Source: Chloroflexota bacterium
GTDB lineage: Bacteria; Chloroflexota; Anaerolineae; Anaerolineales; UBA11579
Assembly (NCBI GenBank): GCA_013112575.1
Contig: JABFGG010000013.1
Coordinates: forward strand, 1-64,000
Length of the DNA: 64,000 bases
Reading direction: 5' to 3'
The notes below the pieces were generated by a model. It saw only the letters and a program-made list of their open reading frames with translations, did not search any database and was not told where the DNA came from. The position numbers and the translations under genes were made by a program. Position 1 is the first letter of the stretch. Each line of letters opens with the position of its first letter. Shown here piece by piece: positions 6,971 to 15,605 of this stretch.

Positions 6971-7797
6971 GGGGCTAACCCCAGATGCTGGCTGGCCTGC
7001 CTGCACAGGCTGGCACCCCCACTTCCTAACCATTCCTGTAGCGTCGGGCTGTTGTTTTTGCCCTGCGCGGCATCCTGATAGATGTTTGCTCCCCAATATA
7101 CGTAGCGTTGGGTCTCATTAGGCCAGAATACCTCCAGTCCCTGCGTGCCGCGGATGCCGCCGTTGTAAGCTGCCAGGGCCAGGCGGGCATTGCCATTTCT
7201 GGCTTCTAAAGTCTCTACCAGATAGGATAAACCGCGCTCCGCATTCGTATGCGGGGTATAGGCATTTTCACCTGGAGCAAAGTGATAGGGCATCACCTGG
7301 AATAAACCCCGTGCTCCTGCCTGAGAGAGTGCTGTGGGATCGCCACAGGACTCGATCTGCATGATGGTCGCCACCAGGTTGGGGTCCAGGTTGCGTGCCT
7401 CTGCCCATTTGATGATCTCATCCTGCCAGTAAAGCACTTCAGGGGTGAACAAGGGCGCGATGATAGTTTCAACGGTTGATTCTTCGTTCGCGCTAACTGC
7501 AACGACTTCGGCTTCCACTATGTTTTTTGGCTCACTCTCTTCAAATAAAACTTGAATGGCAGCGGCCTCAAGCGCGGGCAGAGGTGTGCTTCCCAGGCCA
7601 AGGAGTAAGCCTGTAACCAATAGGAAAGCCACGATGAGTGGGAAGACCAATAGAGCAGAACAGCCTCCATCGAATGAGATGGAGGCTGCCCAGTGGTCTT
7701 GTTCAGAGGAGAAGTCTTCACTTTCGTCTTCGAGTTCTAGCTCGAGCTCTTCCCATTCATTCTCCTCATCGATGGCTTGTAGGAATTCTGGTTCCAT
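6967..7797 (-). CDS. Membrane-anchored lytic transglycosylase (SLT domain)
   Basis: The product has 276 residues: an acidic cytoplasmic tail (1-35), one membrane helix (~47-69), a spacer, and a C-terminal SLT/goose-lysozyme-like domain (~125-260). Visible motifs are the catalytic Glu E149 in IMQIESCGDP, AGARGLFQVMP and AAYNGG. These enzymes cleave the MurNAc-GlcNAc bond of peptidoglycan, producing 1,6-anhydro ends. The type II topology puts the enzyme outside the membrane. The gene is convergent with the histidine kinase gene, sharing 4 bases at the stops. Confidence 0.88.
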   Translation of the reverse strand: MEPEFLQAIDEENEWEELELELEDESEDFSSEQDHWAASISFDGGCSALLVFPLIVAFLLVTGLLLGLGSTPLPALEAAAIQVLFEESEPKNIVEAEVVAVSANEESTVETIIAPLFTPEVLYWQDEIIKWAEARNLDPNLVATIMQIESCGDPTALSQAGARGLFQVMPYHFAPGENAYTPHTNAERGLSYLVETLEARNGNARLALAAYNGGIRGTQGLEVFWPNETQRYVYWGANIYQDAAQGKNNSPTLQEWLGSGGASLCRQASQHLGLAP

Positions 7798-7818
7798 TTA
7801 CACCTGTATGCTCAAATA

Positions 7819-8493
7819 TTATTGTCGGGTCTGCTGGCTCGATGAGCGGGATTGCATCGAAACCGGGTGGTAGGTGGGTTCGGCTTTGCTGTACGATTTG
7901 CGCGTGTTGGGCTTGAAAGAAGCTGCTGTAGAACGACGCGCGGTCGCTGGCCGTTTCACAGTAGACGTCCGTCGCCGGGCCGGAGCCTTATATTTTTCGG
8001 AGAACAAACGCTCCCCAGCCACCGAGAACGTACCAATGATCAACACCCGGATGAGCCATACCATCACAGCCACAAAAATCGGCACGATGGTCAGCAAGGT
8101 TTCCCTGTCGATGACTGCACTGCCTAATGTGGTGTTGTTAGCGATAGCGATACTCACACCCCACCACGTAAGCATGGCATTCATGGCAGCAGCCAGCAAC
8201 CATGCGCCAAACAGGTACCAGACCTCTTTGGGTTCATCATCGCCAGTTTCGGGAGTGAATAGGCGGGCGATCCCGGCAAAGTCAATGCCGCAGAAGGCAA
8301 TCGCCAGGATGGTGGCCCAGCGCACGCCCAAAAAGCGCAAGTCGCCGAGCAGGTCGCTCATCGCAAAGTCTGTAGTGCTGTAATTGAATATTTCAAAGGC
8401 CAGCAGGGCGGAGATGATGAGCAAGCCCCATACCATGCCCCGGCTGATCTGACCGTTATTAAGGAGCCGTTGGAGAGGATTTCGTTGTGCCAT
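7819..8493 (-). CDS. Four-helix integral membrane protein, function unknown
   Basis: ATG 8493 is chosen because AGGAGG lies 8 bases upstream; the frame stays open further but without such a site. The product has 224 residues with four predicted membrane helices (about 20-36, 55-75, 95-120 and 140-162) and a basic, Ser/Thr/Arg-rich cytoplasmic-looking tail (~175-224) with ARRRTS, KRPATARRS and QSRSSSQQ. I do not recognise the family. It is 21 bases upstream of the transglycosylase on the same strand, so they probably form an operon. Confidence 0.7.
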   Translation of the reverse strand: MAQRNPLQRLLNNGQISRGMVWGLLIISALLAFEIFNYSTTDFAMSDLLGDLRFLGVRWATILAIAFCGIDFAGIARLFTPETGDDEPKEVWYLFGAWLLAAAMNAMLTWWGVSIAIANNTTLGSAVIDRETLLTIVPIFVAVMVWLIRVLIIGTFSVAGERLFSEKYKAPARRRTSTVKRPATARRSTAASFKPNTRKSYSKAEPTYHPVSMQSRSSSQQTRQ

Positions 8494-8655
8494 ACTTGGA
8501 CCTCCTAGTCCGCGGAAATTCGAATGGTGGGGCTTTCTGCAGTTATTCGTTTCCACTTGCCTAGAACAAGTGTTCCAAGTGGGGAAAGTATAGAACATTT
8601 GTTTTGAAGAGTCAAGGGGCAATTTCTGACAAGCTCTTGTTAATGAAAAGTTTAC

Positions 8656-8683
8656 TTGACAATCATAGCTTCAGATATATAAT
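8656..8683 (+). promoter_or_regulatory. Consensus promoter for padR-ABC operon
   Basis: TTGACA at 8656-8661 and TATAAT at 8678-8683 are both perfect sigma-70 hexamers with a 16-base spacer. A start near 8690 places the palindrome at 8694-8709 just downstream, where a bound repressor would block it. Confidence 0.85.
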
Positions 8684-8693
8684 CTACACAGAT

Positions 8694-8709
8694 TAGTCTA
8701 TATAGACTA
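8694..8709. promoter_or_regulatory. Palindromic operator, probable PadR site
   Basis: TAGTCTATATAGACTA is a perfect 16-base palindrome directly after the -10 element and 27 bases before the padR start. Location and symmetry suggest autorepression by the PadR protein. Binding has not been tested. Confidence 0.7.
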
Positions 8710-8736
8710 TACGTCACGGATATAGAGGTTTTAGAT

Positions 8737-9264
8737 ATGGAAAGAAAACTGCTCTTGCTTGGTCTGTTGCGCCAGCAACCAATGTATGGCTATCAGATCA
8801 ATGACTTGATCGATACTCACCTGGGGACAGGGGTGGCGCTGAGTAAACCAACCGCCTATCGCTTCCTCAATCAGATGGCAGAAGAGGGTTGGATCGAATT
8901 TCAAGAAGAACAGGAGGGCAATCGCCCGCCCCGCCGTGTGTATTCGATCCTCCCTGCTGGCGAAACAGCCTTTCAAGAGATGTTGCGCGAAAGCCTGGCC
9001 GATTTTTCACCAACTGCATCTTATGGTGTCCTTGGCATCGCTTTTCTGGATGCTATCCCAATTGAAGAAGCTTTACCTTTGTTGCAAACGCGGCGCAAAC
9101 TGATCGAAGACAGCCTGGATGCACTGACCGTAGATGAAGAGCATCAGGGTGGGTTCGGCTTTGTCATCCTGCATCAGATCCAACATTTGAAAGCCGAGTT
9201 GCTGTGGCTGGATGATGTTATTCAGCATTATGCCGAAGGGGAAACCACAACAAATAACCACTAG
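8737..9264 (+). CDS. PadR-family transcriptional regulator
   Basis: The product has 175 residues. The N-terminal winged helix (1-~85) has the PadR pattern LLLLGLLRQQPMYGYQINDLI, then KPTAYRFLNQMAEEGWI and RRVYSILPAGE. The C-terminal helical part is a dimerisation domain (Vir_act_alpha-like). It is the first gene of a probable operon with an ABC-2 exporter (ATPase starts 30 bases downstream), like LmrR-type drug-responsive repressors. A palindrome at the promoter suggests that it controls its own operon. Confidence 0.9.
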   Translation: MERKLLLLGLLRQQPMYGYQINDLIDTHLGTGVALSKPTAYRFLNQMAEEGWIEFQEEQEGNRPPRRVYSILPAGETAFQEMLRESLADFSPTASYGVLGIAFLDAIPIEEALPLLQTRRKLIEDSLDALTVDEEHQGGFGFVILHQIQHLKAELLWLDDVIQHYAEGETTTNNH

Positions 9265-9294
9265 TCAAGGGACTGTCATAAGGAAATATGTTTT

Positions 9295-10248
9295 ATGAAT
9301 ACTAATGGAATGGCAATTTCAACCAGGGGCTTGGTCAAACGTTTCGATGAAGAGGTTCTGGCGGTCGATAGTATTGACCTCTCGATCCCGGTCAACACAA
9401 TATATGCCCTGCTGGGACCGAATGGTGCCGGTAAAACAACCACGGTTTCCATGCTGACCACTCTGGTCGAGCCAACTTCAGGTCAGGCCCAAATCTCTGG
9501 TTTGGATGTTGTTCAGCAGGCTGATAAAGTTCGTCAGAGAATCGGGGTCACTTTTCAGGAGATCGTCCTGGACCCGGATCTGACCGGGCGGGAGTCTTTG
9601 GATTTCCATGCGCGCCTTTATGGGATCGGGAAAGCTGAACGGCTGGCTAAGATCGATGAACTCTTGAAACTGGTTGAATTAGACGAAGCTGCCGATCGGC
9701 GCACCAACACTTATTCAGGTGGCATGAAACGGCGTTTGGAACTGGCTCGCGGTTTGATCACCAGTCCTGAAGTGCTGTTTTTAGACGAACCTACTCAGGG
9801 TTTGGACCCACAAAACCGCACCAATATTTGGCAATACATTCGAAACTTAAAAGCCGATACCAATATGACCCTGCTTTTGACCACCCACTACATGGATGAA
9901 GCTGAAGCCCTGGCGGACCGGGTGGGGATCATGGATCAGGGCAAGATCGTAGTTGAAGGCACCCCGGCTGAACTTGTCGACCAGATGGGATCTGACAACA
10001 TCCGCGTTGTTGGCCGGGGAAACTCAGACGCCTTTTGTGAAAAAGTCAAAACTCTGTCTAACGTAGAAACGGTCAATAAGTCAAACGGCATCATTCAGGT
10101 AGGCGTTGACTCTGGGAACCGCCGCCTGGTTGAGATCGTTGAAATGGCCAATGATAGTGGGTTTGGGATCGAAGATATATCGGTGTCCAAACCCAGCCTG
10201 GGCGATGTCTTTCTAAAGTACACGGGGCGCCAATTACGCGATATATAA
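9295..10248 (+). CDS. ABC-2 exporter ATP-binding protein (DrrA-like)
   Basis: The product has 317 residues. The nucleotide-binding domain has Walker A LLGPNGAGKTT (near residue 40), signature YSGGMKRRLELARGLI, Walker B VLFLDEPTQGLDP and the switch His in TTHYMDEA. The C-terminal ~90 residues are the extra domain seen in DrrA/CcmA-type ATPases. It pairs with the permease 12 bases downstream. A PadR regulator precedes it, so the transporter probably exports a drug-like or lipophilic compound that the regulator senses. The substrate is unknown. Confidence 0.92.
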   Translation: MNTNGMAISTRGLVKRFDEEVLAVDSIDLSIPVNTIYALLGPNGAGKTTTVSMLTTLVEPTSGQAQISGLDVVQQADKVRQRIGVTFQEIVLDPDLTGRESLDFHARLYGIGKAERLAKIDELLKLVELDEAADRRTNTYSGGMKRRLELARGLITSPEVLFLDEPTQGLDPQNRTNIWQYIRNLKADTNMTLLLTTHYMDEAEALADRVGIMDQGKIVVEGTPAELVDQMGSDNIRVVGRGNSDAFCEKVKTLSNVETVNKSNGIIQVGVDSGNRRLVEIVEMANDSGFGIEDISVSKPSLGDVFLKYTGRQLRDI

Positions 10249-10260
10249 GGATACAGAAAC

Positions 10261-11040
10261 ATGAATGCAACCATTTTATTGTGGCAAAAGCAAATGAAAA
10301 AAGCACTGGTGCATCCCGAAGAAATTGTGGGTATGTTGATCCAACCAATTTTATGGGTGATCCTCTTTGGGGTAGGTATGCGCAGTCTGATGGGAACTAC
10401 TACCCCCAACAGCGGCAATGACTACATGACTTTTGTGGTTCCTGGCATTGTCGCCCTGACAGCCGTCAGTGCAGCCATCGCCGGGGGCTCAACCTGGCTC
10501 AATGAGCGTTTGATCGGCATCGTTAAGGAGTATTTGGCAGCTCCGATCCCGCGGCTGAGTATCTTGATGGGCAATGCAAGTAGCATAGTGACAAAGGTGC
10601 TCATTCAATCGGTGATTATTCTGATAGTGGGTTTGCTGATGGGAGCCACCCTGAGTTCAAACCCTTTGGGCTGGTTGGGTGGGTTGTTGCTGATTGCTGG
10701 CTATGGGATTGGGTTCTCGGGCTTTGCCCTGGCAGTCGCCTCATCCACGGATAGTTCAGAAGGCTATCACATGATGATCTTCCTGCTCCAACTGCCGCTA
10801 TTGTTCTTGAGCAATTCGCTTTATCCCCTCCAAACCTTGCCTGCCTGGATGCGCATCGGTGCCTATGCAAACCCCACAACCTATGTGGTGACTGGCTTGC
10901 GGCAGATTACATTAGGTGCGGCCCCGACCATGGGCCCACTGGCAAACATTCCCTTGTGGCTTTGCTTTTTAATTGCTGGGGTCTTCGCCGCCTTCGGGAT
11001 GAACCTGGCTTTGAGAGCCTTTAAAGCTGCAATCAAATAG
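10261..11040 (+). CDS. ABC-2 exporter permease (DrrB-like)
   Basis: The product has 259 residues with six predicted membrane helices, of the ABC-2 membrane family. It has the characteristic loop WLNERLIGIVKEYLAAPIPRLSILMGN before the third helix and the LYPLQTLPAWMR stretch near the last periplasmic loop. It forms the membrane half of the exporter with the preceding ATPase. AGGATACAGAAAC precedes the ATG. Confidence 0.9.
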   Translation: MNATILLWQKQMKKALVHPEEIVGMLIQPILWVILFGVGMRSLMGTTTPNSGNDYMTFVVPGIVALTAVSAAIAGGSTWLNERLIGIVKEYLAAPIPRLSILMGNASSIVTKVLIQSVIILIVGLLMGATLSSNPLGWLGGLLLIAGYGIGFSGFALAVASSTDSSEGYHMMIFLLQLPLLFLSNSLYPLQTLPAWMRIGAYANPTTYVVTGLRQITLGAAPTMGPLANIPLWLCFLIAGVFAAFGMNLALRAFKAAIK

Positions 11041-11086
11041 ATCTAGACCATTCGTTCAATTTAAAAACTATTCATGAGGCAATACA

Positions 11087-11914
11087 ATGAAGACAATTAT
11101 CGTTACGGGAGCTAATTCGGGGATTGGGAAAGAAGCTGCATTGAATCTCGCGAGTTCAGGGCATCGCATCCTCATGCTGTGCAGGGACAGCGAAAAGTCC
11201 GTGCAGGCCCAAAAGGACATCGTGCTCCAATCAGGCAACCAGAATGTATTCTTGATTCCCGTTGACCTGGCAAACCCAGCCTCGATACGGACAGCCGTTG
11301 ACCAGATCAAGGATCAGTATCCAGTGATCGACGTGCTTGTTAACAACGCTGGCATTTACAAAGTAAAAAGGGAGGAGACAGCCAATGGGGTTGAGATGAG
11401 CCTGGCGGTCAATTACCTGGCGCCCTTCATGTTGTCACAGATGCTGTTGGAAAACCTTGCAGCAAGTAGCGAGGGGCGTATTATCAACGTCGTATCGGAG
11501 CTGTACAAAAACGGCATCATCGACTTTGAGAACCTGATGATGGAAACGGGTTACAAAGTTGGCACGGCCTATGCCAACGCAAAGTTGGCCAGTGTTTTGT
11601 ATACTGCGGAATTAGCCAGGAGAGTCAGCGGTGAAGGTATTATGGTTAATGCCATGCACCCTGGTGTATTGGCAACCAGCGCATTCAGGGATTACTCAAC
11701 CCTGGTCATGAATTTGTTTAATCTGTTTTTAGAAAACCCCAAAAAGGGTGGTGAGCGCATCGCGCATCTGGCAACCTCTGATGAGCTAAAGGGGGTAACA
11801 GGGAAATACTTCTACAAATTAGAACAAAGAGAGCTTGAAATCCCCGTGCAAGAAACTGAAAAATCAGAAAGATTGTGGGGCCTTGCAGAGCAGCTCACCG
11901 GGCTTGCTGGCTGA
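11087..11914 (+). CDS. Short-chain dehydrogenase/reductase
   Basis: The product has 275 residues. A classical SDR Rossmann fold is visible: VTGANSGIG cofactor motif at the N-terminus, NNAG near residue 87, and catalytic Y162-x3-K166 in AYANAKLA, followed by HPGVLATS. The basic residue after the first strand (LCRDSEKS) favours NADP(H). The closest general type is the retinol-dehydrogenase-like SDRs. The substrate is not predictable. It follows the exporter by 46 bases and ends before a strong terminator, so it may be the last gene of the PadR operon. Confidence 0.88.
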   Translation: MKTIIVTGANSGIGKEAALNLASSGHRILMLCRDSEKSVQAQKDIVLQSGNQNVFLIPVDLANPASIRTAVDQIKDQYPVIDVLVNNAGIYKVKREETANGVEMSLAVNYLAPFMLSQMLLENLAASSEGRIINVVSELYKNGIIDFENLMMETGYKVGTAYANAKLASVLYTAELARRVSGEGIMVNAMHPGVLATSAFRDYSTLVMNLFNLFLENPKKGGERIAHLATSDELKGVTGKYFYKLEQRELEIPVQETEKSERLWGLAEQLTGLAG

Positions 11915-11960
11915 GCTGACAAATAAGTCTCCATAAAACAAAGCGTAGGCAGCAGGTATT

Positions 11961-11994
11961 AAAAGAGACGGGCATTGTCGCCCGTCTCTTTTAA
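11961..11994. terminator. Bidirectional terminator between SDR and SRPBCC genes
   Basis: AAAAGAGACGGGC (11961-11973) pairs perfectly with GCCCGTCTCTTTT (11980-11992) around a 6-base loop. A-rich and T-rich flanks on both sides let it serve both converging genes. Confidence 0.92.
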
Positions 11995-12012
11995 ACTAAG
12001 TTGAAAGTTGGC

Positions 12013-12471
12013 TCAGGACTGTTTGGCTTCCCCGTTTTCTGCGAAATACTTGAGTTCACCGAGAATCACATCAGCCCGTTTCTCCATCACTTTGGTTAGT
12101 CTGCCGGTCATCAATTGTTTAAACACCGGCATTAGTTCAGCCTGTACTCCGATCTGCACGCGGGATTTATCTTCCCCATCTGGCTCAATGTGCCAGGAGT
12201 TCTTGACTTCCCGCATGAAGAACGGTGTTCCTCCACCCTCAAGCGTGAAGGCCAGTTCGCGCTGCTCGTCATCATACTCGTAGAGCGTCTCGACGGTTTC
12301 CCCAAAGCCTTTTACGTCGCACACCCGCCCACCTCCGTCGGGAAGGCCTGGGTTTTGCTCGGATGTGATTACAAAGCTCGACCATTCGCTGATCTCATTG
12401 AAGTCAGCGCCGACGATCTTCCACACTTTGTCGGCTGGGGCATTGACCATGATTTCTTTTGTGAGTTCCAT
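12013..12471 (-). CDS. SRPBCC (polyketide cyclase/START-like) protein
   Basis: The product has 152 residues. It begins MELTKEIMVNAPADKVWKIVGADFNEISEW, the standard opening of the SRPBCC helix-grip fold (Polyketide_cyc2/AHSA-like), which forms a hydrophobic ligand pocket. AAGGAG lies 6 bases upstream. It is 36 bases downstream of the esterase gene on the same strand, so probably co-transcribed. Members bind or transform small lipophilic molecules; no catalytic residue can be assigned here. Confidence 0.82.
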   Translation of the reverse strand: MELTKEIMVNAPADKVWKIVGADFNEISEWSSFVITSEQNPGLPDGGGRVCDVKGFGETVETLYEYDDEQRELAFTLEGGGTPFFMREVKNSWHIEPDGEDKSRVQIGVQAELMPVFKQLMTGRLTKVMEKRADVILGELKYFAENGEAKQS

Positions 12472-12507
12472 TTTCTACTCCTTCTAATTGGTAATAAGTT
12501 GAATCTG

Positions 12508-13419
12508 TTATTGTTGGGCAAAGCTATTTGCTAGGAAAGTAAAGGCTTCTTCCCCATACTGATCCATCAGGCAGAATACGCTGTGGGGGCAGTTGGCATC
12601 ATAGTGAACGAAGTCGCGTCCTTCATCTTCAAGGTATCCCCAAAAGCGTTCGTTGAAATCTCGTACCGCTGCCATGTTCCCTGCTACCAGGAACATATCC
12701 ATCTCGACATCTGACGCGTTGCTGGTCAGTTCCCAGGGCGACCACTGCATGAAATAATCTTCAGAAGCGAACATCTTGGTGGCAATGCTTTCGCGGGTCG
12801 ACGTGAGCGTCTCCCAGTTGTGCAAGGCCCCATCCCAAACGATCAAAGCTGCGAAGAGTTCCGGCGAGCGCAAGGCATTCATGGTTGCGCCAAAGCCACC
12901 CATCGAAAAACCTTGTAAGGCCCGCCCACCGCGCTCCGGGATGGTGCGGTAGTTGGCATCGATGTAGGGGATGATGTCCTGTGTAAATCCAGTCCACATG
13001 GTGTACTGGCCGTCGTAGCTGTCACTCCACATCGAGTCACCCTCGGGATCCCAGGGGCACACGATGATCATCGGCTCGATAATGCCCGCCGCTACGGCAC
13101 TTTCTATTTGAGCGCCAATACCATTGCAGTCGTAGCCAGCCCAGTCCTCCCGCACGAAGGCCCCATGCAGATGATAGAGTGTTTTGTAGCGTTCATCGCT
13201 GTTTTCATAGCCTGGGGGTAAATACACAAAGAAGGTGCGCTCCGAGCCCCCAGTGCCAGTAATAACGACTTTTTGCACCTCACCCTCAATCGGGATTTCC
13301 GCCTGCCTTACGTATTCGATCACGCCCGGTAGTTGGTTACGCAATCGGAAACCCACGACCCCCAACGCCACTACCAGTAGTCCCAAAACCGCTAAGATCA
13401 CCTTTGTTCTCCTTTTCAT
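12508..13419 (-). CDS. Secreted or membrane-anchored alpha/beta-hydrolase (esterase D / feruloyl esterase-like)
   Basis: The product has 303 residues. An N-terminal hydrophobic anchor (~7-26) is followed by a putative esterase domain: YLPPGY, HLHGAF (oxyanion side), the nucleophile elbow GFSMGG with S172, and a late His in NCPHSVF. The likely acid is in VAGNMAAVRD or nearby. The family includes S-formylglutathione hydrolase, mycolyltransferase and feruloyl esterase types. AAGGAG precedes the ATG. The gene is divergent from a TetR regulator with two large palindromes between them, so it is probably that regulator's target. Confidence 0.85.
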   Translation of the reverse strand: MKRRTKVILAVLGLLVVALGVVGFRLRNQLPGVIEYVRQAEIPIEGEVQKVVITGTGGSERTFFVYLPPGYENSDERYKTLYHLHGAFVREDWAGYDCNGIGAQIESAVAAGIIEPMIIVCPWDPEGDSMWSDSYDGQYTMWTGFTQDIIPYIDANYRTIPERGGRALQGFSMGGFGATMNALRSPELFAALIVWDGALHNWETLTSTRESIATKMFASEDYFMQWSPWELTSNASDVEMDMFLVAGNMAAVRDFNERFWGYLEDEGRDFVHYDANCPHSVFCLMDQYGEEAFTFLANSFAQQ

Positions 13420-13456
13420 ACTTTGTCTCCTTTTATAAACTATTGGTTAAACGTTA

Positions 13457-13480
13457 TTTATCATACATATGTATGATAAA
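13457..13480. promoter_or_regulatory. Perfect 24-bp palindrome, candidate TetR operator 1
   Basis: The 24 bases centred between 13468 and 13469 are perfectly self-complementary (core ATCATACATATGTATGAT). The element lies 37 bases upstream of the esterase start in the divergent intergenic region. TetR-family operators are commonly palindromes of this size. Confidence 0.75.
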
Positions 13481-13500
13481 ATACATTTATACGCAATTCT

Positions 13501-13524
13501 ATTGACTTCCTGCAGGAAGTCAAT
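13501..13524. promoter_or_regulatory. Perfect 24-bp palindrome overlapping divergent promoters
   Basis: This second, unrelated perfect palindrome has half-site ATTGACTTCCTG. TTGACT occurs at both ends. On the plus strand TTGACT (13502-13507) pairs with TACACT (13526-13531, 18-base spacer) toward tetR. On the minus strand the mirror TTGACT is followed by TAGAAT after 16 bases toward the esterase. The palindrome is thus the spacer of both promoters, and a bound repressor would shut both. Confidence 0.7.
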
Positions 13525-13573
13525 CTACACTATCCAGACTTTGACTCTTTGCAGACAAAAACGAGGAAACTGT

Positions 13574-14185
13574 ATGGGAACGCAGGAGAAAAGCAAGACA
13601 AAAAAACCGGATCGACGCGCCGAGCGCAGCAAACGTCTGATGCTCGAGGCTATGCGGGAACTCATTCTGGAAAAAGGCCCCAGCAATATTTCAGTCACCG
13701 ATATCGTTGAACGCGCCGATGTGGGCCGCGCTACCTTTTACGCTCACTTTGAAGATTTGCCGGATTTTCACCGCTATATGTTCCAGCAATTATGGGCGGG
13801 CATAGAACTCGAACTTGAAGCCAGCCTGGCGGCCAGCGAGGTCCCCGTCGGCCTCTATCAATCCCTGATTCCCAGTCTGGCCATATTCCGTGTTGTAGCG
13901 GAAAAGCAGATCATCTTTAAGCGGGCTGTCAACACATCCGGCACCTACCTGGCTGACATGATCGAGCCCCTGGCCCATCGTTTGGAGGTGGGTTTGAAGG
14001 CACGCGAGTTGGCGCAGGATTCGGATGAAATTCCTCAGCATCAGGCAGCTTTGTTTTTGGCCAGTGCGCTGGTTGCCATGCTCGCAGAGTGGATTCTCGA
14101 AGACATGCCTGAAACGCCAGAGACTATGGATGCTATTTATCAAGCTCTTGCTGAACCAACTTTGAAATACTTAACAAGCACGTAA
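13574..14185 (+). CDS. TetR-family transcriptional regulator
   Basis: ATG 13574 (AGGA upstream) is preferred over an in-frame ATG inside the palindromic operator. The product has 203 residues: a basic N-terminus, the TetR HTH (MREALRELILEKGPSNISVTDIVERADVGRATFYAHFED pattern at ~25-65, here beginning MLEAMRELILEKG), and a variable helical ligand domain. It is divergent from the esterase-SRPBCC genes and probably represses both directions. The ligand is unknown. Confidence 0.88.
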   Translation: MGTQEKSKTKKPDRRAERSKRLMLEAMRELILEKGPSNISVTDIVERADVGRATFYAHFEDLPDFHRYMFQQLWAGIELELEASLAASEVPVGLYQSLIPSLAIFRVVAEKQIIFKRAVNTSGTYLADMIEPLAHRLEVGLKARELAQDSDEIPQHQAALFLASALVAMLAEWILEDMPETPETMDAIYQALAEPTLKYLTST

Positions 14186-14319
14186 TCACGAACTTGGGGG
14201 CAATGTATCCAGTTTTCGCTTTCACAGCTTCTCCATCCCGCCTCCACAATTTCTCCAGATTTGTTTTCTATACTATGCCTATACAAATGATGTTGAATTA
14301 CATCGGAGGCATTATAAAA

Positions 14320-14808
14320 ATGACAAGATCTAGAGTTTTACGTATCCTCGGCGTGGTAGTAGTCGTCGCTCTGGTAGTAGCTGCTGTGGCAGTCAGTTAT
14401 CGGGCAGGCTATGGCCGCGGCATGGTTGAAGGAGCTGGAGTCGAGTTTCCCTTCTTGGGTGAACGTTCCGACTTTGGTCCGGACGCACGCGGCGGGCACC
14501 CCGGCTTTGATGGGGAGGGCTTTGAAGGCCGTGGCCCGGGCCACTTTGGTGGCGACTACGATGGCCGTGGTTTTGATGGCGACTTTGATGGATTTGGGCG
14601 CCGCTCCTTTGGCTTCGCCGGGGTCTTCTTCCTCGCCATCCCCATTATCGGTATGCTGCTGCAAGGCATCTTTATCGGTGTAGTGGTCGCTGTGACCCTC
14701 AACTGGATCCAGCGTCGTCAGGCTCGGGTGCCAGCAGACGAAGAAGAACCGCCTGCGCAAGACGAACCTAAGACCAAGTCTAAGCGTAGTACTAAAGAAT
14801 CGGAGTAA
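14320..14808 (+). CDS. Small membrane protein with Gly/Asp/Phe-rich loop
   Basis: ATG 14320 has CGGAGG 10 bases upstream. The product has 162 residues: a membrane helix (~8-27), a loop (~28-97) dominated by Gly, Asp, Phe and Arg with short repeats such as GFDGEGFEGRG, DYDGRGFDGDFDGFG, then a second helix (~98-125) and a charged tail ending KSKRSTKESE. I do not recognise a named family. It is 95 bases upstream of a two-component pair, separated by a terminator-like hairpin. The arrangement suggests an envelope protein sensed or controlled by that system, which is inference. Confidence 0.65.
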   Translation: MTRSRVLRILGVVVVVALVVAAVAVSYRAGYGRGMVEGAGVEFPFLGERSDFGPDARGGHPGFDGEGFEGRGPGHFGGDYDGRGFDGDFDGFGRRSFGFAGVFFLAIPIIGMLLQGIFIGVVVAVTLNWIQRRQARVPADEEEPPAQDEPKTKSKRSTKESE

Positions 14809-14826
14809 CCTAATCCTCCTCCGTTA

Positions 14827-14869
14827 GGGGCACGGGCATCCCACCTCAATGCCTGTGCCCCGTTTCATT
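14827..14869 (+). terminator. Intrinsic terminator before second two-component system
   Basis: GGGGCACGGGCAT (14827-14839) pairs with ATGCCTGTGCCCC (14849-14861), with one G-U pair, followed by GTTTCATTT. It separates the small membrane protein from the regulator genes. Confidence 0.8.
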
Positions 14870-14903
14870 TCTCCCCCAACCCATTCCTCGATATACTATG
14901 TTC

Positions 14904-15605
14904 ATGTCCGGCGAACGCATCCTGATCGTTGATGATGATAAACACATCGTGCGCCTTGTGCAGGAGTACCTCAAGCAGGCTGGTTTTGAGACCCTGACCG
15001 CTTACGATGGCGAAACCGCTGTACACAGCTTGAGACGAGAAAAGCCTGATTTGCTGGTACTCGACCTGATGTTGCCCGACCGCGACGGTTGGGACATTAC
15101 GCGTCTCATCCGTAATGATGAAAGCCTGGCCGCTACACCCGTCATTATGCTCACCGCCCGCGTGGAGGATACAGATAAGATCGTAGGCCTGGAAATGGGT
15201 GCCGACGATTACGTCACCAAGCCCTTCAACCCGCGTGAGCTGGTGGCACGCGTACGCTCTCTGTTGCGCCGTAGCCAGTTTGATAAAAATGCCGCTCTGC
15301 CCGAAGTGCTATCTTTAGGCCCTTTACGGCTGGATGTCGGTCAGCGCCAGTTGAAGGTCGATGATGATATTGTTGACCTCACCCCCACCGAATTTGACCT
15401 CTTGCGCGTCCTGATGGATTACCCAGGTTACGTCTTCACCCGTGATGAACTGGTCGAAAAGGGTATGGGCTATGCCTATGCCGGTCTGGGCCGTACCCTC
15501 GACAGTCACATCAAGAACCTGCGCCGCAAGATCGAACCCGATCCCAAGAAACCCACTTTCATTGAAACTATTTACGGGGTGGGTTACCGTATGAAGGCGG
15601 CGTAA
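14904..15605 (+). CDS. OmpR-family response regulator (second system)
   Basis: The start could be ATG 14898 or 14904. 14904 (MSGERILIVDDDKH) is chosen because TATACT at 14892-14897 is a -10 element that would put the transcript start on this A, giving a leaderless mRNA; no Shine-Dalgarno is present. The product has 233 residues: a receiver with D54 (VLDLMLPDRDG) and KPF, and a winged helix (~135-231) with LTPTEFDLLRVLMDYPG and YGVGYRM. It is coupled to the kinase by a 1-base overlap (TAATG). Confidence 0.9.
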   Translation: MSGERILIVDDDKHIVRLVQEYLKQAGFETLTAYDGETAVHSLRREKPDLLVLDLMLPDRDGWDITRLIRNDESLAATPVIMLTARVEDTDKIVGLEMGADDYVTKPFNPRELVARVRSLLRRSQFDKNAALPEVLSLGPLRLDVGQRQLKVDDDIVDLTPTEFDLLRVLMDYPGYVFTRDELVEKGMGYAYAGLGRTLDSHIKNLRRKIEPDPKKPTFIETIYGVGYRMKAA

